26,024 nucleotides of DNA from positions 1 through 26,024 of the IMG/VR virus record IMGVR_UViG_3300036766_000418. One strand, 5' to 3'. A program made the translations under genes and the position numbers. This document shows positions 5,990 through 12,686 of the stretch, piece after piece. Under the pieces are notes generated by a model, which was not told the DNA's origin, did not search any database, and worked only from the letters and a program-made list of their open reading frames with translations. Position 1 is the first letter of the stretch. Every line of letters begins with the position of its first letter. The DNA comes from a virus.

Positions 5990-6234
5990 TGGCGACCGCC
6001 CGCGCGGACGGTGCGCACTTTGTGAACGCCATCGTCCGTGCCCCGAGCCTCGACAGCTACCCGCCGCTCCGGAGCGTGGGCGAGGGGCCCCCGCTCCCCC
6101 TGGTGGCGGCCGTCCGATGCGCATGTGGCGGTGTGCTCCGCCAGCACGCCGGCGACGCCCTGGTGGCCATCGTGGGCGCCCACAACGCAACGGACGAGCA
6201 CCGCGCATGGCGGATCGAGAGGGAAGCGCTGTGA
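5989..6234 (+). CDS. Small hypothetical protein
   Basis: An 81-residue protein. The start is ATG 5989 (TGATG with the previous stop) or GTG 5986 (GTGA overlap); ATG is preferred. It has a Cys-Ala-Cys-Gly-Gly turn in the middle (AVRCACGGVLRQHAGDA) and a C-terminal segment with HNATDEHRAWRIERE that looks like a helix with His and Arg. Two Cys and several His could hold a metal. No family was recognised. Confidence 0.55.
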   Translation: MATARADGAHFVNAIVRAPSLDSYPPLRSVGEGPPLPLVAAVRCACGGVLRQHAGDALVAIVGAHNATDEHRAWRIEREAL

Positions 6235-6758
6235 GAGCCCGTCTGATCCGACCGTCCTACTGGACCGACTCCGACCTGCACGTCCGGCTCACCGCCGAGG
6301 TCCGCGAGTTCTACATCGGCCTCTGGATGGCGTCCGACGACGCCGGCTACGTCACCTGGGACGTCGACCGTCTCGGCGCCGAGCTCTACCCGTACCGGCC
6401 CCACGACGTCCGCGTGGCGCAGATGCAGGAGTGGCTCGTCCTCCTGGGGCCCGAGCACGCGTCGCTGCTCCAGTGCGGGCGCCACGTCCTGCTCCCGAAC
6501 CTCGAGCGCCACCAGACGACACCGCGCCCCAGCTACACGAACCGGAAGGCCCATGCAGAGTGCCGTCCGCTGCGACCTGTACGTGCAAGCACAGACGAGC
6601 ACGTGCACGTCCGTGAAGAGCAGACCCAAAGTGAAGTGGGTTCTAAGGGAAGTGGTTTGAATGGGGGCGCCGCCGCGCTCGATCTGGATGAGGACGGAGA
6701 GACGGAGTTCCAGCGCCTCGTCCCGCGTCCGATCGCTCTCGGAGGGAAGGCGTCGTGA
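6231..6758 (+). CDS. Replication-initiator-like winged-helix protein
   Basis: A 175-residue protein starting with GTG 6231 (GTGA overlap). The N-terminal 95 residues follow the pattern of phage replication proteins: ARLIRPSYWTDSDLHVRLTAEVREFYIGLWMASDDAGYVTWDVDRLGAELYPY. The W/F-T-x-x-D-L, the 'R-x-x-Y-I-G-L-W' helix and the 'D-x-x-G' turn before a basic 'Lys/Arg-x-x-Leu-x-P-Y' element resemble the first domain of DnaD/lambda O-like initiators. The rest is Thr/Arg-rich and disordered, with no second DnaD-like domain seen. It is shorter than typical initiators (about 250-300), so it may only bind DNA and recruit the host helicase loader. The assignment is by pattern memory, not by alignment. 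Confidence 0.65.
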   Translation: MRARLIRPSYWTDSDLHVRLTAEVREFYIGLWMASDDAGYVTWDVDRLGAELYPYRPHDVRVAQMQEWLVLLGPEHASLLQCGRHVLLPNLERHQTTPRPSYTNRKAHAECRPLRPVRASTDEHVHVREEQTQSEVGSKGSGLNGGAAALDLDEDGETEFQRLVPRPIALGGKAS

Positions 6759-6970
6759 CGACCTGCGCGCGGTGCGGGTGGCACGACCGCCAGGACCGCT
6801 TCCGCATGTCGCTTGTCGCGCTCGGCCGCGAAGCGCGGCGCGAAGGGCTGCTCTACGCGGGGCCCGAGTACGACCACCAGGTGCGCTGCGTCGACCGCGA
6901 GGCGTGCGAGCGCCGGCACCAGGCCGAACGCGATCGCTCACTTGCGCGCCAGGACGGAGACGTCAAGTGA
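6755..6970 (+). CDS. Small Cys-rich protein
   Basis: A 71-residue protein from GTG 6755 (GTGA overlap). It has Cys-Ala-Arg-Cys-Gly-Trp at the N-terminus and, about 40 residues later, VRCVDREACERRH, giving four cysteines in a CxxC...C(x5)C layout that fits one structural zinc. The middle is a basic helix (MSLVALGREARREG). The charged C-terminus (RDRSLARQDGDVK) looks flexible. It probably binds nucleic acid or protein. Function is unknown. Confidence 0.65.
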   Translation: MTTCARCGWHDRQDRFRMSLVALGREARREGLLYAGPEYDHQVRCVDREACERRHQAERDRSLARQDGDVK

Positions 6971-7296
6971 CCGGCGACCAGATGCGGCTCCGCTTCTCCC
7001 TGGTCGACGGGCCCGAGCTGCGCTGCCCGCACTGCGGGGAGTGGTGGGCGATCACGCCGGACTGCTGGCGGACGAACAAGTGGGACCGCTGCCTCGCATG
7101 CAACCGCGAGCGCGGTCGTCTGTACCAGGCGCTCCGCAGGCGCGATCCCGCGTTCCGGGCGGACGCGGCGCTCTACCAGCGTCGCTACCGATCCTGGCTC
7201 CGGCGCTCGGCGCCCGAGCTCATGGCAGCGTACGAGCGCGAGCGATCCGCTCGACGCCGGCAGCAGGCGCGAGAGCGGAGGGCCCGGGCGGCATGA
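6967..7296 (+). CDS. Zinc-ribbon basic protein
   Basis: A 109-residue protein from GTG 6967 (GTGA overlap). CPHCGEWW (about 20-27) and CLACNRERG (about 44-52) form a CxxC...CxxC zinc ribbon. What follows is very basic: RLYQALRRRD, YQRRYRSWLRR and a C-terminal Arg/Gln helix. The layout suggests nucleic-acid binding. HNH endonucleases can begin in the same way, but no HNH catalytic His-Asn-His set follows here. It directly precedes two RusA-type resolvases, so a role in the same branch-processing step is possible. Confidence 0.65.
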   Translation: MTGDQMRLRFSLVDGPELRCPHCGEWWAITPDCWRTNKWDRCLACNRERGRLYQALRRRDPAFRADAALYQRRYRSWLRRSAPELMAAYERERSARRRQQARERRARAA

Positions 7297-7760
7297 GCGA
7301 CAGCCTCGAGTTCACCGTCCGCGGCCTCCCCGTCCCCCAAGGATCCGGACGCTCGTTCGTCGCCGGCGGGAAGGCGGTCCACGTCACGACGTCGTCGCCC
7401 CTGCTCGCCTGGCGCGGCGCGATCGCCAAGGATGCGCGCGACGCGGTCGGGGGACGCCCGCTGCTCACGGGCCCGGTCGGGCTGACGCTCGCCTTCCGCC
7501 CCGCCGTCCGGCCGGCCTCGCACTACCTGCCGGCGAACAGCCGGCGTCCCGTCCGCGTCCTCCGGCCCGACGCCCCCGTCTACCACACCGGCCGGCCCGA
7601 CGCCGACAAGCTCGGCCGCGCCGCGATGGACGCGCTGACCGCCGTCGCGTTCGACGACGACTGCCGCGTCGCCGACCTCCGCATCACGAAGCGATGGCCG
7701 GACGACGGCGAGGCGCCCGGCGTCGACGTCCGCGTCCGCCCTTTGGAGGAAGCCCGATGA
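7293..7760 (+). CDS. rusA: RusA-type Holliday junction resolvase (first copy)
   Basis: A 155-residue protein from ATG 7293 (ATGA overlap). RusA enzymes are dimers that cut four-way DNA junctions with metal-bound aspartates. The N-terminal LEFTVRGLPVPQGSGR strand-loop is typical. The catalytic set is at RPDADKLGRAAMDAL with Asp103, Asp105 and Asp113, then VAFDDDCRVADLRITKRW with Asp121-123 and a conserved Lys133. The length fits the family (about 120-160). It probably resolves recombination or replication intermediates before packaging. A second, clearly different RusA-type gene follows with a 4-nt overlap. Confidence 0.85.
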   Translation: MSDSLEFTVRGLPVPQGSGRSFVAGGKAVHVTTSSPLLAWRGAIAKDARDAVGGRPLLTGPVGLTLAFRPAVRPASHYLPANSRRPVRVLRPDAPVYHTGRPDADKLGRAAMDALTAVAFDDDCRVADLRITKRWPDDGEAPGVDVRVRPLEEAR

Positions 7761-8125
7761 GCGCGCCCCTCGTCGCCTTCACCGTGCCCGGCACCCCGCC
7801 GTCCCCGAACACCACCCGGACGCGCAACTGGCACCAGAACGCCGGCGAGGCGCACGCCTGGAAGGACGCCGCCTACATCGCGCTCCATGAGGCCACGGGC
7901 GGGCGCTGGCCCCGGATCACGTCCTGTCGGCTGGTCCTCGTCCACCTCGCTGCGACGCGCCGCAAGCGCGACCCCGACAACCTCGTGGCCGCCTGCAAGC
8001 CGATCATCGACGCCCTCGTGGTGGCCGGACTCCTGCCCGGTGACGACTTCGATGTGGTCCGCGAGCTGACGGTCCGCCGGGAGATGGCAGCCGTGACGGG
8101 AGTCCGGGTGGAGGTGTGGCGATGA
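7757..8125 (+). CDS. RusA-type Holliday junction resolvase (second copy)
   Basis: A 122-residue protein from ATG 7757 (ATGA overlap with the first RusA gene). FTVPGTPPSPNTTRTRNWH begins the fold. RKRDPDNLVAACKPIIDALVVAGLLPGDDFDVVREL carries the metal site, with Asp72, Asp74, Asp85 and Asp96/97. It differs from the first copy in length, N-terminal loop and active-site spacing, so it looks like a separate lineage rather than a recent duplication. The two could form a heterodimer or act on different junctions. Both readings are inference. Confidence 0.8.
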   Translation: MSAPLVAFTVPGTPPSPNTTRTRNWHQNAGEAHAWKDAAYIALHEATGGRWPRITSCRLVLVHLAATRRKRDPDNLVAACKPIIDALVVAGLLPGDDFDVVRELTVRREMAAVTGVRVEVWR

Positions 8126-8778
8126 CCCCCTGCCGCTGCTCCGAGACGGCCGACGCCATGGACCACCGCCTGCTGGACGGTGCGCTGTCCGTGCCTCGCT
8201 GGCGCCGGGTCCTCGTCGCCTGCGCGCTGCTCGTCCTCGCTTCGCTCGTCCTCGGCTACACGGCCGGCGTCGTCATCGGCCGGGTCACCGCGACATCGCG
8301 GTCAGCGCAGACCACGGAGGCCGTCGACGTGTCCGGCCCCTCGTCCGCTGCGCTGACCGGGGTGCCGCCCGATCCGGCCCTCGTGCCGGCAGCCGCGACC
8401 GCAGACGTGCGGCCGGTAGGTGCTCCATCGCCGGCGGCTGCGACAACGCAGCCCACGCCAACGGTAGTCGGATCGGCTACGCCCGGCGCGTCCATGTCGG
8501 GGTTCGATGCCTGGATGCGCGACGGCCTGCTTGCGTGGGCCGACGAGAGCCACGGGCCGGCCTACCTCGCGGTGCCGTGGGGTCCGGGCTACCTCGTGAC
8601 GGTGTGCGGCCCCGGAGGCTGTCTCACCCTCACCTCGACCGATGCCGGGCCCGACCTCGCGATGCAGCGTGCGCGCCGCGTCGGGGATCTCGCGGTCGGG
8701 CTCTGGGAGTCGGTCTGTGGCGTCCCGCGAACGATAGGCCTGTGCCCGGCGTCCGTCGTCGTGAAGCACCGACCGTGA
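8122..8778 (+). CDS. Membrane-anchored extracytoplasmic protein with DPBB-like domain
   Basis: A 218-residue protein from ATG 8122 (ATGA overlap). Residues 1-30 are cytoplasmic, with Arg-Trp-Arg-Arg before a transmembrane segment VLVACALLVLASLVLGYTAG (about 31-50). A linker rich in Ala, Pro, Thr and Ser (about 60-125) follows. The C-terminal domain (about 128-218) has four cysteines in VCGPGGC and VCGVPRTIGLC, a TDAGPD turn, and an Arg-Val-Gly-Asp-Leu strand. The order 'GGC-strand-T/D-x-GP-R-x-x-D-L' recalls double-psi beta-barrel (RlpA/3D-like) domains, with two likely disulfides. It could act on or bind the cell wall in lysogeny or lysis. The catalytic Asp is plausible, but the assignment is moderate. 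Confidence 0.65.
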   Translation: MTPCRCSETADAMDHRLLDGALSVPRWRRVLVACALLVLASLVLGYTAGVVIGRVTATSRSAQTTEAVDVSGPSSAALTGVPPDPALVPAAATADVRPVGAPSPAAATTQPTPTVVGSATPGASMSGFDAWMRDGLLAWADESHGPAYLAVPWGPGYLVTVCGPGGCLTLTSTDAGPDLAMQRARRVGDLAVGLWESVCGVPRTIGLCPASVVVKHRP

Positions 8779-8924
8779 CTGCACCGCCGCGCCGGCCGGT
8801 CGATCCGATCGTGCTCGCCCTGGCGGCCGCCATCCGGGAGATCGCTGCCCGCCAGGCAACCGAGCGAGCCGCCCGGCGCGCTACGCTACGACTCGTGGAA
8901 GGCAAGCGAGGCGAGGCTGCGTGA
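8775..8924 (+). CDS. Small helical protein before the integrase
   Basis: A 49-residue protein from GTG 8775 (GTGA overlap). After VTAPPRRPVDP it is a single Ala/Arg/Glu amphipathic helix (ALAAAIREIAARQATERAAR) with a basic end. The integrase gene overlaps its stop by 4 nt. No family was recognised. Its size and position next to the integrase would also suit a recombination cofactor, but nothing in the sequence proves that. Confidence 0.5.
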   Translation: MTAPPRRPVDPIVLALAAAIREIAARQATERAARRATLRLVEGKRGEAA

Positions 8925-10465
8925 ACCGGCTCCCGGGATCCGTCGACGACCTCCGCGGTCTCCGCGCCGCCCGCTGGGTTCGTGAGTCGACCGCCGGCCA
9001 GTTCGATCGATACGGCCCGGACGCTCAGCGCGAGCTGCAGAATGTCTCAATCCGTCGACTCGGCCTCGTCGACACCGGCCTCGAGTGGTCGGCGGCGCAG
9101 TCGGGTTCGACCGTCCACTCATCGCCGGCAATGCAGGCGATGCTCGCAGCCGCCCGGGCGAGCGAGTTCGACCTCCTCGTCGTCGGCTACGTCGCTCGCT
9201 GGCAGCGCAACCTGCGCCAGACGCTCAACCTCCTCGAGGAGGACCTTCACCCGGCCGGCGTCGCGGTCTGGTTCGCCGACGAGGAGCTCCTCTCCTCGAA
9301 CGAGCGCCACTGGGACCAGCTCGTCGACGAGGCGAAGGGCGCCGATTCCTGGCTCCGCAAGCACCGCCGGCGCGTCCGTGAGGGCCTCGCCGCGAAGCGC
9401 AGCGTCAAGCACGACCCGGGCGGTCGCCCGCCGATCGGGTTCCGCCGAGATCCGGAGACGAAGCTCGTCATCCCCGACGAGGCGATGCTCCCGGTCGTCC
9501 GTCGCGCCTTCGAGCTCGCCGGGGCGCGGCTGACCGATCGCGAGGTCGCCGCGGCGACCGGCCTCGGGCTCTTCACGGTCCGAGGCATCCTCACGAGCCC
9601 GCTGTACGTCGGCCGGCTCCGCACCGGGGAGCGCGCCCATTGGGCCCCGGTCGTCGACGTCATGCTCTGGGAGACCGTCCAGGCGGTCCGAGCGCGCCGG
9701 CGGACCCGCGACGGCCGACCCGGCATCCGGCGGCCCTACGCGCTGACGATGCTCCACTGTGCAAGCTGCGGGCGGCACCTGATCGGCGACACCGGCCGGT
9801 ACCGTCATCCCGAACCCTGCGAGGCGTTCACCGCGGTCCACCGCGAGCCGCGCCGCCGGCTCCGTGGCCAGCGCGTCGGCATGCCCGGGCACAGCTACCG
9901 CGCCGACGAGTACGAGGCGATCGTCCGGGACCTCCTCGACGCCGTCTCGGCCCGCGCTGACCTGGTTGCCGATGTCGTCGCCCTCACCCGGGCGCCGGCG
10001 TCCGACCAGCTCGCCCTGGTCCGGATCGGTCGTGAACGCGATGCGGCGCTCGCCCGGTATCGACGGGTCCGGGATGCACGCAGCCTCGAGACGACGATGG
10101 CCGCGCTCGACGAGCAGGAGGCGGCAGCGCACGCCGCTGGGCCCGAGCCGATGGCCGCGGCCGACGTCGTCGAGCACTTGCGGAACCTGCCAGGCGTCTG
10201 GGACGCCGCGCCGGCGTCACGTCGAGGGATCGCCGAGTCGCTCTTCGAGCGGATCGATGTCCTGGGACTCCGGAAGATGCGTATCGCGCCGACCGAGGCG
10301 GCGATCGCTCGTGGCCTCGCCGAGGCGTTTTCGAGCGCATCTGCTGGTTATGGTCGGGGCGAGAGGAGTTGCGCCTCCGGTACCCGGCAGATCAGGGGCT
10401 GTCTCGTCTCGTTCGACATGCCGCCAGCCCCGCTGGCCCGAGCCGCACGGATCCGCTCCGCGTGA
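8921..10465 (+). CDS. int: Large serine recombinase (phage integrase)
   Basis: A 514-residue serine integrase that joins attP to attB through a Ser-DNA intermediate. The catalytic motif is RWVRESTAGQFDRYGPDAQ, with nucleophile Ser23 and Arg21. The resolvase domain continues with LLVVGYVARWQRNLRQTLNLLEE and ends near 160 in the long helix WLRKHRRRVREGLAAKR. The recombinase domain follows, with GRPPIGFR, AGARLTDREVAAATGL and ILTSPLYVGRL. A zinc ribbon at about 278-300 has CASC and a later Cys, with the fourth Cys not obvious. A coiled-coil-like segment lies at about 350-410. The start is GTG 8921, overlapping the preceding stop. In a prophage its expression could depend on the early promoter, because no separate promoter is seen. 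Confidence 0.92.
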   Translation: MNRLPGSVDDLRGLRAARWVRESTAGQFDRYGPDAQRELQNVSIRRLGLVDTGLEWSAAQSGSTVHSSPAMQAMLAAARASEFDLLVVGYVARWQRNLRQTLNLLEEDLHPAGVAVWFADEELLSSNERHWDQLVDEAKGADSWLRKHRRRVREGLAAKRSVKHDPGGRPPIGFRRDPETKLVIPDEAMLPVVRRAFELAGARLTDREVAAATGLGLFTVRGILTSPLYVGRLRTGERAHWAPVVDVMLWETVQAVRARRRTRDGRPGIRRPYALTMLHCASCGRHLIGDTGRYRHPEPCEAFTAVHREPRRRLRGQRVGMPGHSYRADEYEAIVRDLLDAVSARADLVADVVALTRAPASDQLALVRIGRERDAALARYRRVRDARSLETTMAALDEQEAAAHAAGPEPMAAADVVEHLRNLPGVWDAAPASRRGIAESLFERIDVLGLRKMRIAPTEAAIARGLAEAFSSASAGYGRGERSCASGTRQIRGCLVSFDMPPAPLARAARIRSA

Positions 10466-10674
10466 GCGATCCGGCGACGATCGCTCGCCTCGGCACCGCG
10501 CTGACGCCGGCGGAATGGCGCGTCATCGAGGTGATGCGCACGGCGCGGTCCGAGGGCGAGGCGGCGGCGGCCCTCGGACTCAGCCGGCACACGGTTCACC
10601 AGCACCTTCGGAACGCCCGTTCACGCACTGGAGCCCGCTCGACCCGCGAGCTGCTCATGACGGTGCTCGTATGA
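10462..10674 (+). CDS. LuxR-type HTH protein coupled to the integrase
   Basis: A 70-residue protein from GTG 10462, overlapping the integrase stop by GTGA. ALTPAEWRVIEVMRTARSEGEAAAALGLSRHTVHQHLRNARSRTGARS is a full LuxR/GerE (sigma region 4-like) helix-turn-helix, which binds DNA through the SRHTVHQHL recognition helix. There is no sensor domain. Co-translation with the integrase suggests control of integration or excision, or of downstream late transcription. Which of these is inference. Confidence 0.8.
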   Translation: MSDPATIARLGTALTPAEWRVIEVMRTARSEGEAAAALGLSRHTVHQHLRNARSRTGARSTRELLMTVLV

Positions 10675-10681
10675 CACGATC

Positions 10682-10700
10682 AGGCGGTAGCTAACCGCCT
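10682..10700. repeat. Palindromic stem after the integrase/HTH genes
   Basis: AGGCGGT (10682-10688) and ACCGCCT (10694-10700) are perfect complements around the 5-nt loop AGCTA. The centre includes an inverted GGTTAGCT word like the switch operators. No T-tract follows, so it is not a usual terminator. It sits in the 284-nt stretch 10675-10958 that otherwise holds only the tRNA, just after the integrase, where serine-integrase attP sites commonly lie. Confidence 0.5.
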
Positions 10701-10795
10701 CCGTCGCAGCTACCGTCTTGGCTGCATGGCTCTCTCCTCCCTCCACGCCGCGGGATCCGTCGCCAAGGACGCGGCGGCGGGTCCCGGGTCGCCTT

Positions 10796-10870
10796 CGCCC
10801 CTTGGCGCAGCGGCAGCGCGTCGGGCTCATACCCCGAAGGCCGTCGGTTCGAGTCCGACAGGGGCAACCA
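10796..10870 (+). tRNA. tRNA with CAT anticodon, initiator-like (fMet)
   Basis: A full cloverleaf is present. The acceptor is CGCCCCT with AGGGGCA. The D stem is GCGC/GCGC with a 7-nt loop. The anticodon stem is TCGGG/CCCGA with loop CTCATAC (anticodon CAT, 10828-10830). The variable loop is AGGCC, the T stem GTCGG/CCGAC with TTCGAGT, the discriminator A, and CCA is encoded at 10868-10870. Position 1 (C) faces position 72 (A) unpaired, and the anticodon stem has three consecutive G:C pairs. Both are hallmarks of bacterial initiator tRNA. The C11:G24 pair is less initiator-like. Elongator Met or tRNA-Ile2 remain alternatives. Confidence 0.92.
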
Positions 10871-10958
10871 CCGACTGGCAAGCCCACCCGCCCATCGCCT
10901 GCCCGGTTCCGACGGGACGGTCCGCATCCGCCGTCACTTCCCCGGCGTCCGGGAGGTG

Positions 10959-11171
10959 ATGCCCGGTGCTGAGCCGGACGATGGCAGCGCGCCAGCCGTA
11001 AGCATCCGCTCCATGGTCCTCGACCACGATCGCAAGATCGACGGGTTGCTCGCCTGGCGGAGCGAGATCCGCGGAGCGCTCGGCCTCATGAAGGTCGCCT
11101 TCGGTGCGTCGATCCTCAGCGCGGTCGTGTCGATTCTTGCGGTCGCCCAGATGATGGGTGGGACGCGATGA
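10959..11171 (+). CDS. Small membrane protein, XhlA/holin-like
   Basis: About 70 residues from ATG 10959; GTG 10956 or ATG 11013 are alternatives. The upstream GGGAGG is very close to the first two, so the start is unsure. After a polar N-terminus comes VLDHDRKIDGLLAWRSEIRGALG, a short amphipathic or coiled region, then the transmembrane segment VAFGASILSAVVSILAVAQM. This layout resembles hemolysin XhlA-type accessory holins. It opens the gene group that includes a peptidase and a larger holin-like protein, which supports a lysis role. Confidence 0.6.
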   Translation: MPGAEPDDGSAPAVSIRSMVLDHDRKIDGLLAWRSEIRGALGLMKVAFGASILSAVVSILAVAQMMGGTR

Positions 11172-11212
11172 GCGCGACCGAGATCCGGTATCGGACGGGA
11201 CGGGAGCCGTGA
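11168..11212 (+). CDS. Possible 14-residue coupled ORF
   Basis: ATG 11168 overlaps the preceding stop (ATGA). The 14-codon frame (MSATEIRYRTGREP) ends at 11212 with a TGA overlapped by the GTG start of the peptidase gene. It contains GACGGGAGCC just before that GTG, so it may serve as a leader that carries ribosomes to the peptidase start. The peptide itself has no recognised feature. Confidence 0.3.
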   Translation: MSATEIRYRTGREP

Positions 11213-12354
11213 GCACGCAGCCGTTCCCGACCGGCGCCCTGCCGACACCACCCGAGAAGCTGGCACTCGGCTGGCCGATCACCCTCGCCCTTGCAGCGGC
11301 CCCCACTGCCGCGCCGGCGAAGTTCCACCACCCCGGGTGCGGCCCGACGCTCAACCAGCTCCCCTACGGGGCCTGCGTCGGGATGGCCGTGACCAACATC
11401 CACGCCGCCCAGGAATTCGCCGACGAGGGCCGGCAGCTCCTCCCGAACGTGCTGGATGCGCTCCGGTTGTACGCCGACTCCAAGGGCCTCCCATGGCCCG
11501 CGACCGGGCAGGGCTGGGATCCCGTCGAGGGGACCTGGCCGGCGCTCGTGCTCGCCCATGCGAAGGCGCGGGGGATCCCGACACAGGACGGATCACCTCC
11601 GCGCCGGATCGCCGCGTACTACCTGCTCGGCGTGCCTGACGGGTCGGCGGCGTTCCTCGACCTCTACCAGCGGACCCTCATGGAGCTCGGGCCGGTCCTG
11701 CTCTCCACCGTGTGGCCGTGGAACTGGTTCAGCGTCCTCGCCGGCGGGTTCATGCAGCCGCCCGACCTGTCCCGCCCGCCATCGGGTCATGCGTTCGAGG
11801 CGTGCGGCTGGCAAGTGGGGTGCGCTCAGGCCGTGCCCGGGTGCTCGTGGGACCTCATCGCTCATCAGAGCTGGGGACCGTGGGGCAAGGATCCCGAGTG
11901 CCCGGACCACTTCCGGGTCCACTCGCACCACCTCGCGATGGTCGGGCGCGAGGCGTGGGAGTCGATCGACATCACGGGCGACGCCCCGGCACCAAAGCCA
12001 GCCCCGGAGGACACGATGACACTGCCGATCCATGACCCGGCCCCGAAGCACCAGCTCGTTGACATCGCCGTCGGGACGCAGCTCTACGCCGTCGACGGCA
12101 AGACGCCGCTCGTCAAGTTGAGTTCGGGCGGGACCGGGATCCAGAGCCCGTTCGCGACGAGCGCAACGCAGCGCCTCGTCCGGGTGAGCGTCGGCGGGGT
12201 CATCCAGGGCGCGATCGCCGCGCTCGCCGCCTGCAAGAACCTCCGGCCGATCAGCACGCCGGCGGATCCCACGGCGGCCGCCGCGGCCGAGGCCAAGGGT
12301 GCTCGGGCCGTGAAGCAAGCGGCGATCGACGAAGCACTGTTGCACGGAGGGTAG
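11209..12354 (+). CDS. Papain-like (C1-type) cysteine peptidase
   Basis: A 381-residue protein from GTG 11209 (GTGA overlap). The papain fold is visible: NQLPYGACVGMAVTNIHAAQ has the oxyanion Gln50 and nucleophile Cys56, SGHAFEACGW has His194, and LIAHQSWGPWGKD is the segment that in papain reads Asn-Ser-Trp-Gly. Here Gln220 replaces the usual Asn. The first 40 residues are Pro/Ala-rich, without a clear cleaved signal. Residues after 275 form a separate beta-rich part (HQLVDIAVGTQLYAVDG) with an Ala-rich tail that could bind the cell wall or another target. Followed by a holin-like gene, it is the best endolysin candidate in the window. A virion-associated or maturation peptidase is an alternative. 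Confidence 0.75.
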   Translation: MSTQPFPTGALPTPPEKLALGWPITLALAAAPTAAPAKFHHPGCGPTLNQLPYGACVGMAVTNIHAAQEFADEGRQLLPNVLDALRLYADSKGLPWPATGQGWDPVEGTWPALVLAHAKARGIPTQDGSPPRRIAAYYLLGVPDGSAAFLDLYQRTLMELGPVLLSTVWPWNWFSVLAGGFMQPPDLSRPPSGHAFEACGWQVGCAQAVPGCSWDLIAHQSWGPWGKDPECPDHFRVHSHHLAMVGREAWESIDITGDAPAPKPAPEDTMTLPIHDPAPKHQLVDIAVGTQLYAVDGKTPLVKLSSGGTGIQSPFATSATQRLVRVSVGGVIQGAIAALAACKNLRPISTPADPTAAAAAEAKGARAVKQAAIDEALLHGG

Positions 12355-12356
12355 CC

Positions 12357-12683
12357 ATGATCCCCGAAGTCACCGTCGCCGACCTGCTCACCCTGGTCGG
12401 CCTCACCCCGATGGTCATGATCTTCGTCGAGGCCGTGAAACGGCTCCTGGCGCTCACTGACGCCACGATCAAGCGCGTCGGCCCGGTCCTCTCGATCGGC
12501 TCTGGGATCCTCATGGCCCTCGGGGCAGCGGGCTGGCTCACGACGCAGGGGCAGGTCGTCGATGTCGGGCAGGCCGTCCTCACCGGCTTCGTCGCCGGGG
12601 CTTTGTCCTCTGGCCTCTACAACGTCGTCGGTGATCCGGTCGGCAAGCTGATCGAGCGCGCCACCGGGGGCCGGATCACCTGA
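12357..12683 (+). CDS. Holin-like membrane protein
   Basis: A 108-residue protein from ATG 12357 with GGAGG just upstream. Three hydrophobic segments are visible: LLTLVGLTPMVMIFVEAV (9-26), VLSIGSGILMALGAAGWL (44-61), and AVLTGFVAGALSSGLYNVVG (73-92). Between the first two lies KRLLALTDATIKRVG, and a charged C-terminus KLIERATGG follows. Size, topology and position after the peptidase fit a phage holin, which would open the membrane at lysis. No sequence-specific holin family was identified. Confidence 0.7.
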   Translation: MIPEVTVADLLTLVGLTPMVMIFVEAVKRLLALTDATIKRVGPVLSIGSGILMALGAAGWLTTQGQVVDVGQAVLTGFVAGALSSGLYNVVGDPVGKLIERATGGRIT

Positions 12684-12686
12684 ACG

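Noticed and set aside
10671-10694. Seven-codon ORF (ATG overlapping the HTH gene stop)
   Set aside because: Too short to support. It ends in the palindrome and no gene follows that it could couple to.
10718-10972. Plus-strand frames running across the tRNA
   Set aside because: They read through the tRNA gene and have no ribosome binding site or protein-like composition.
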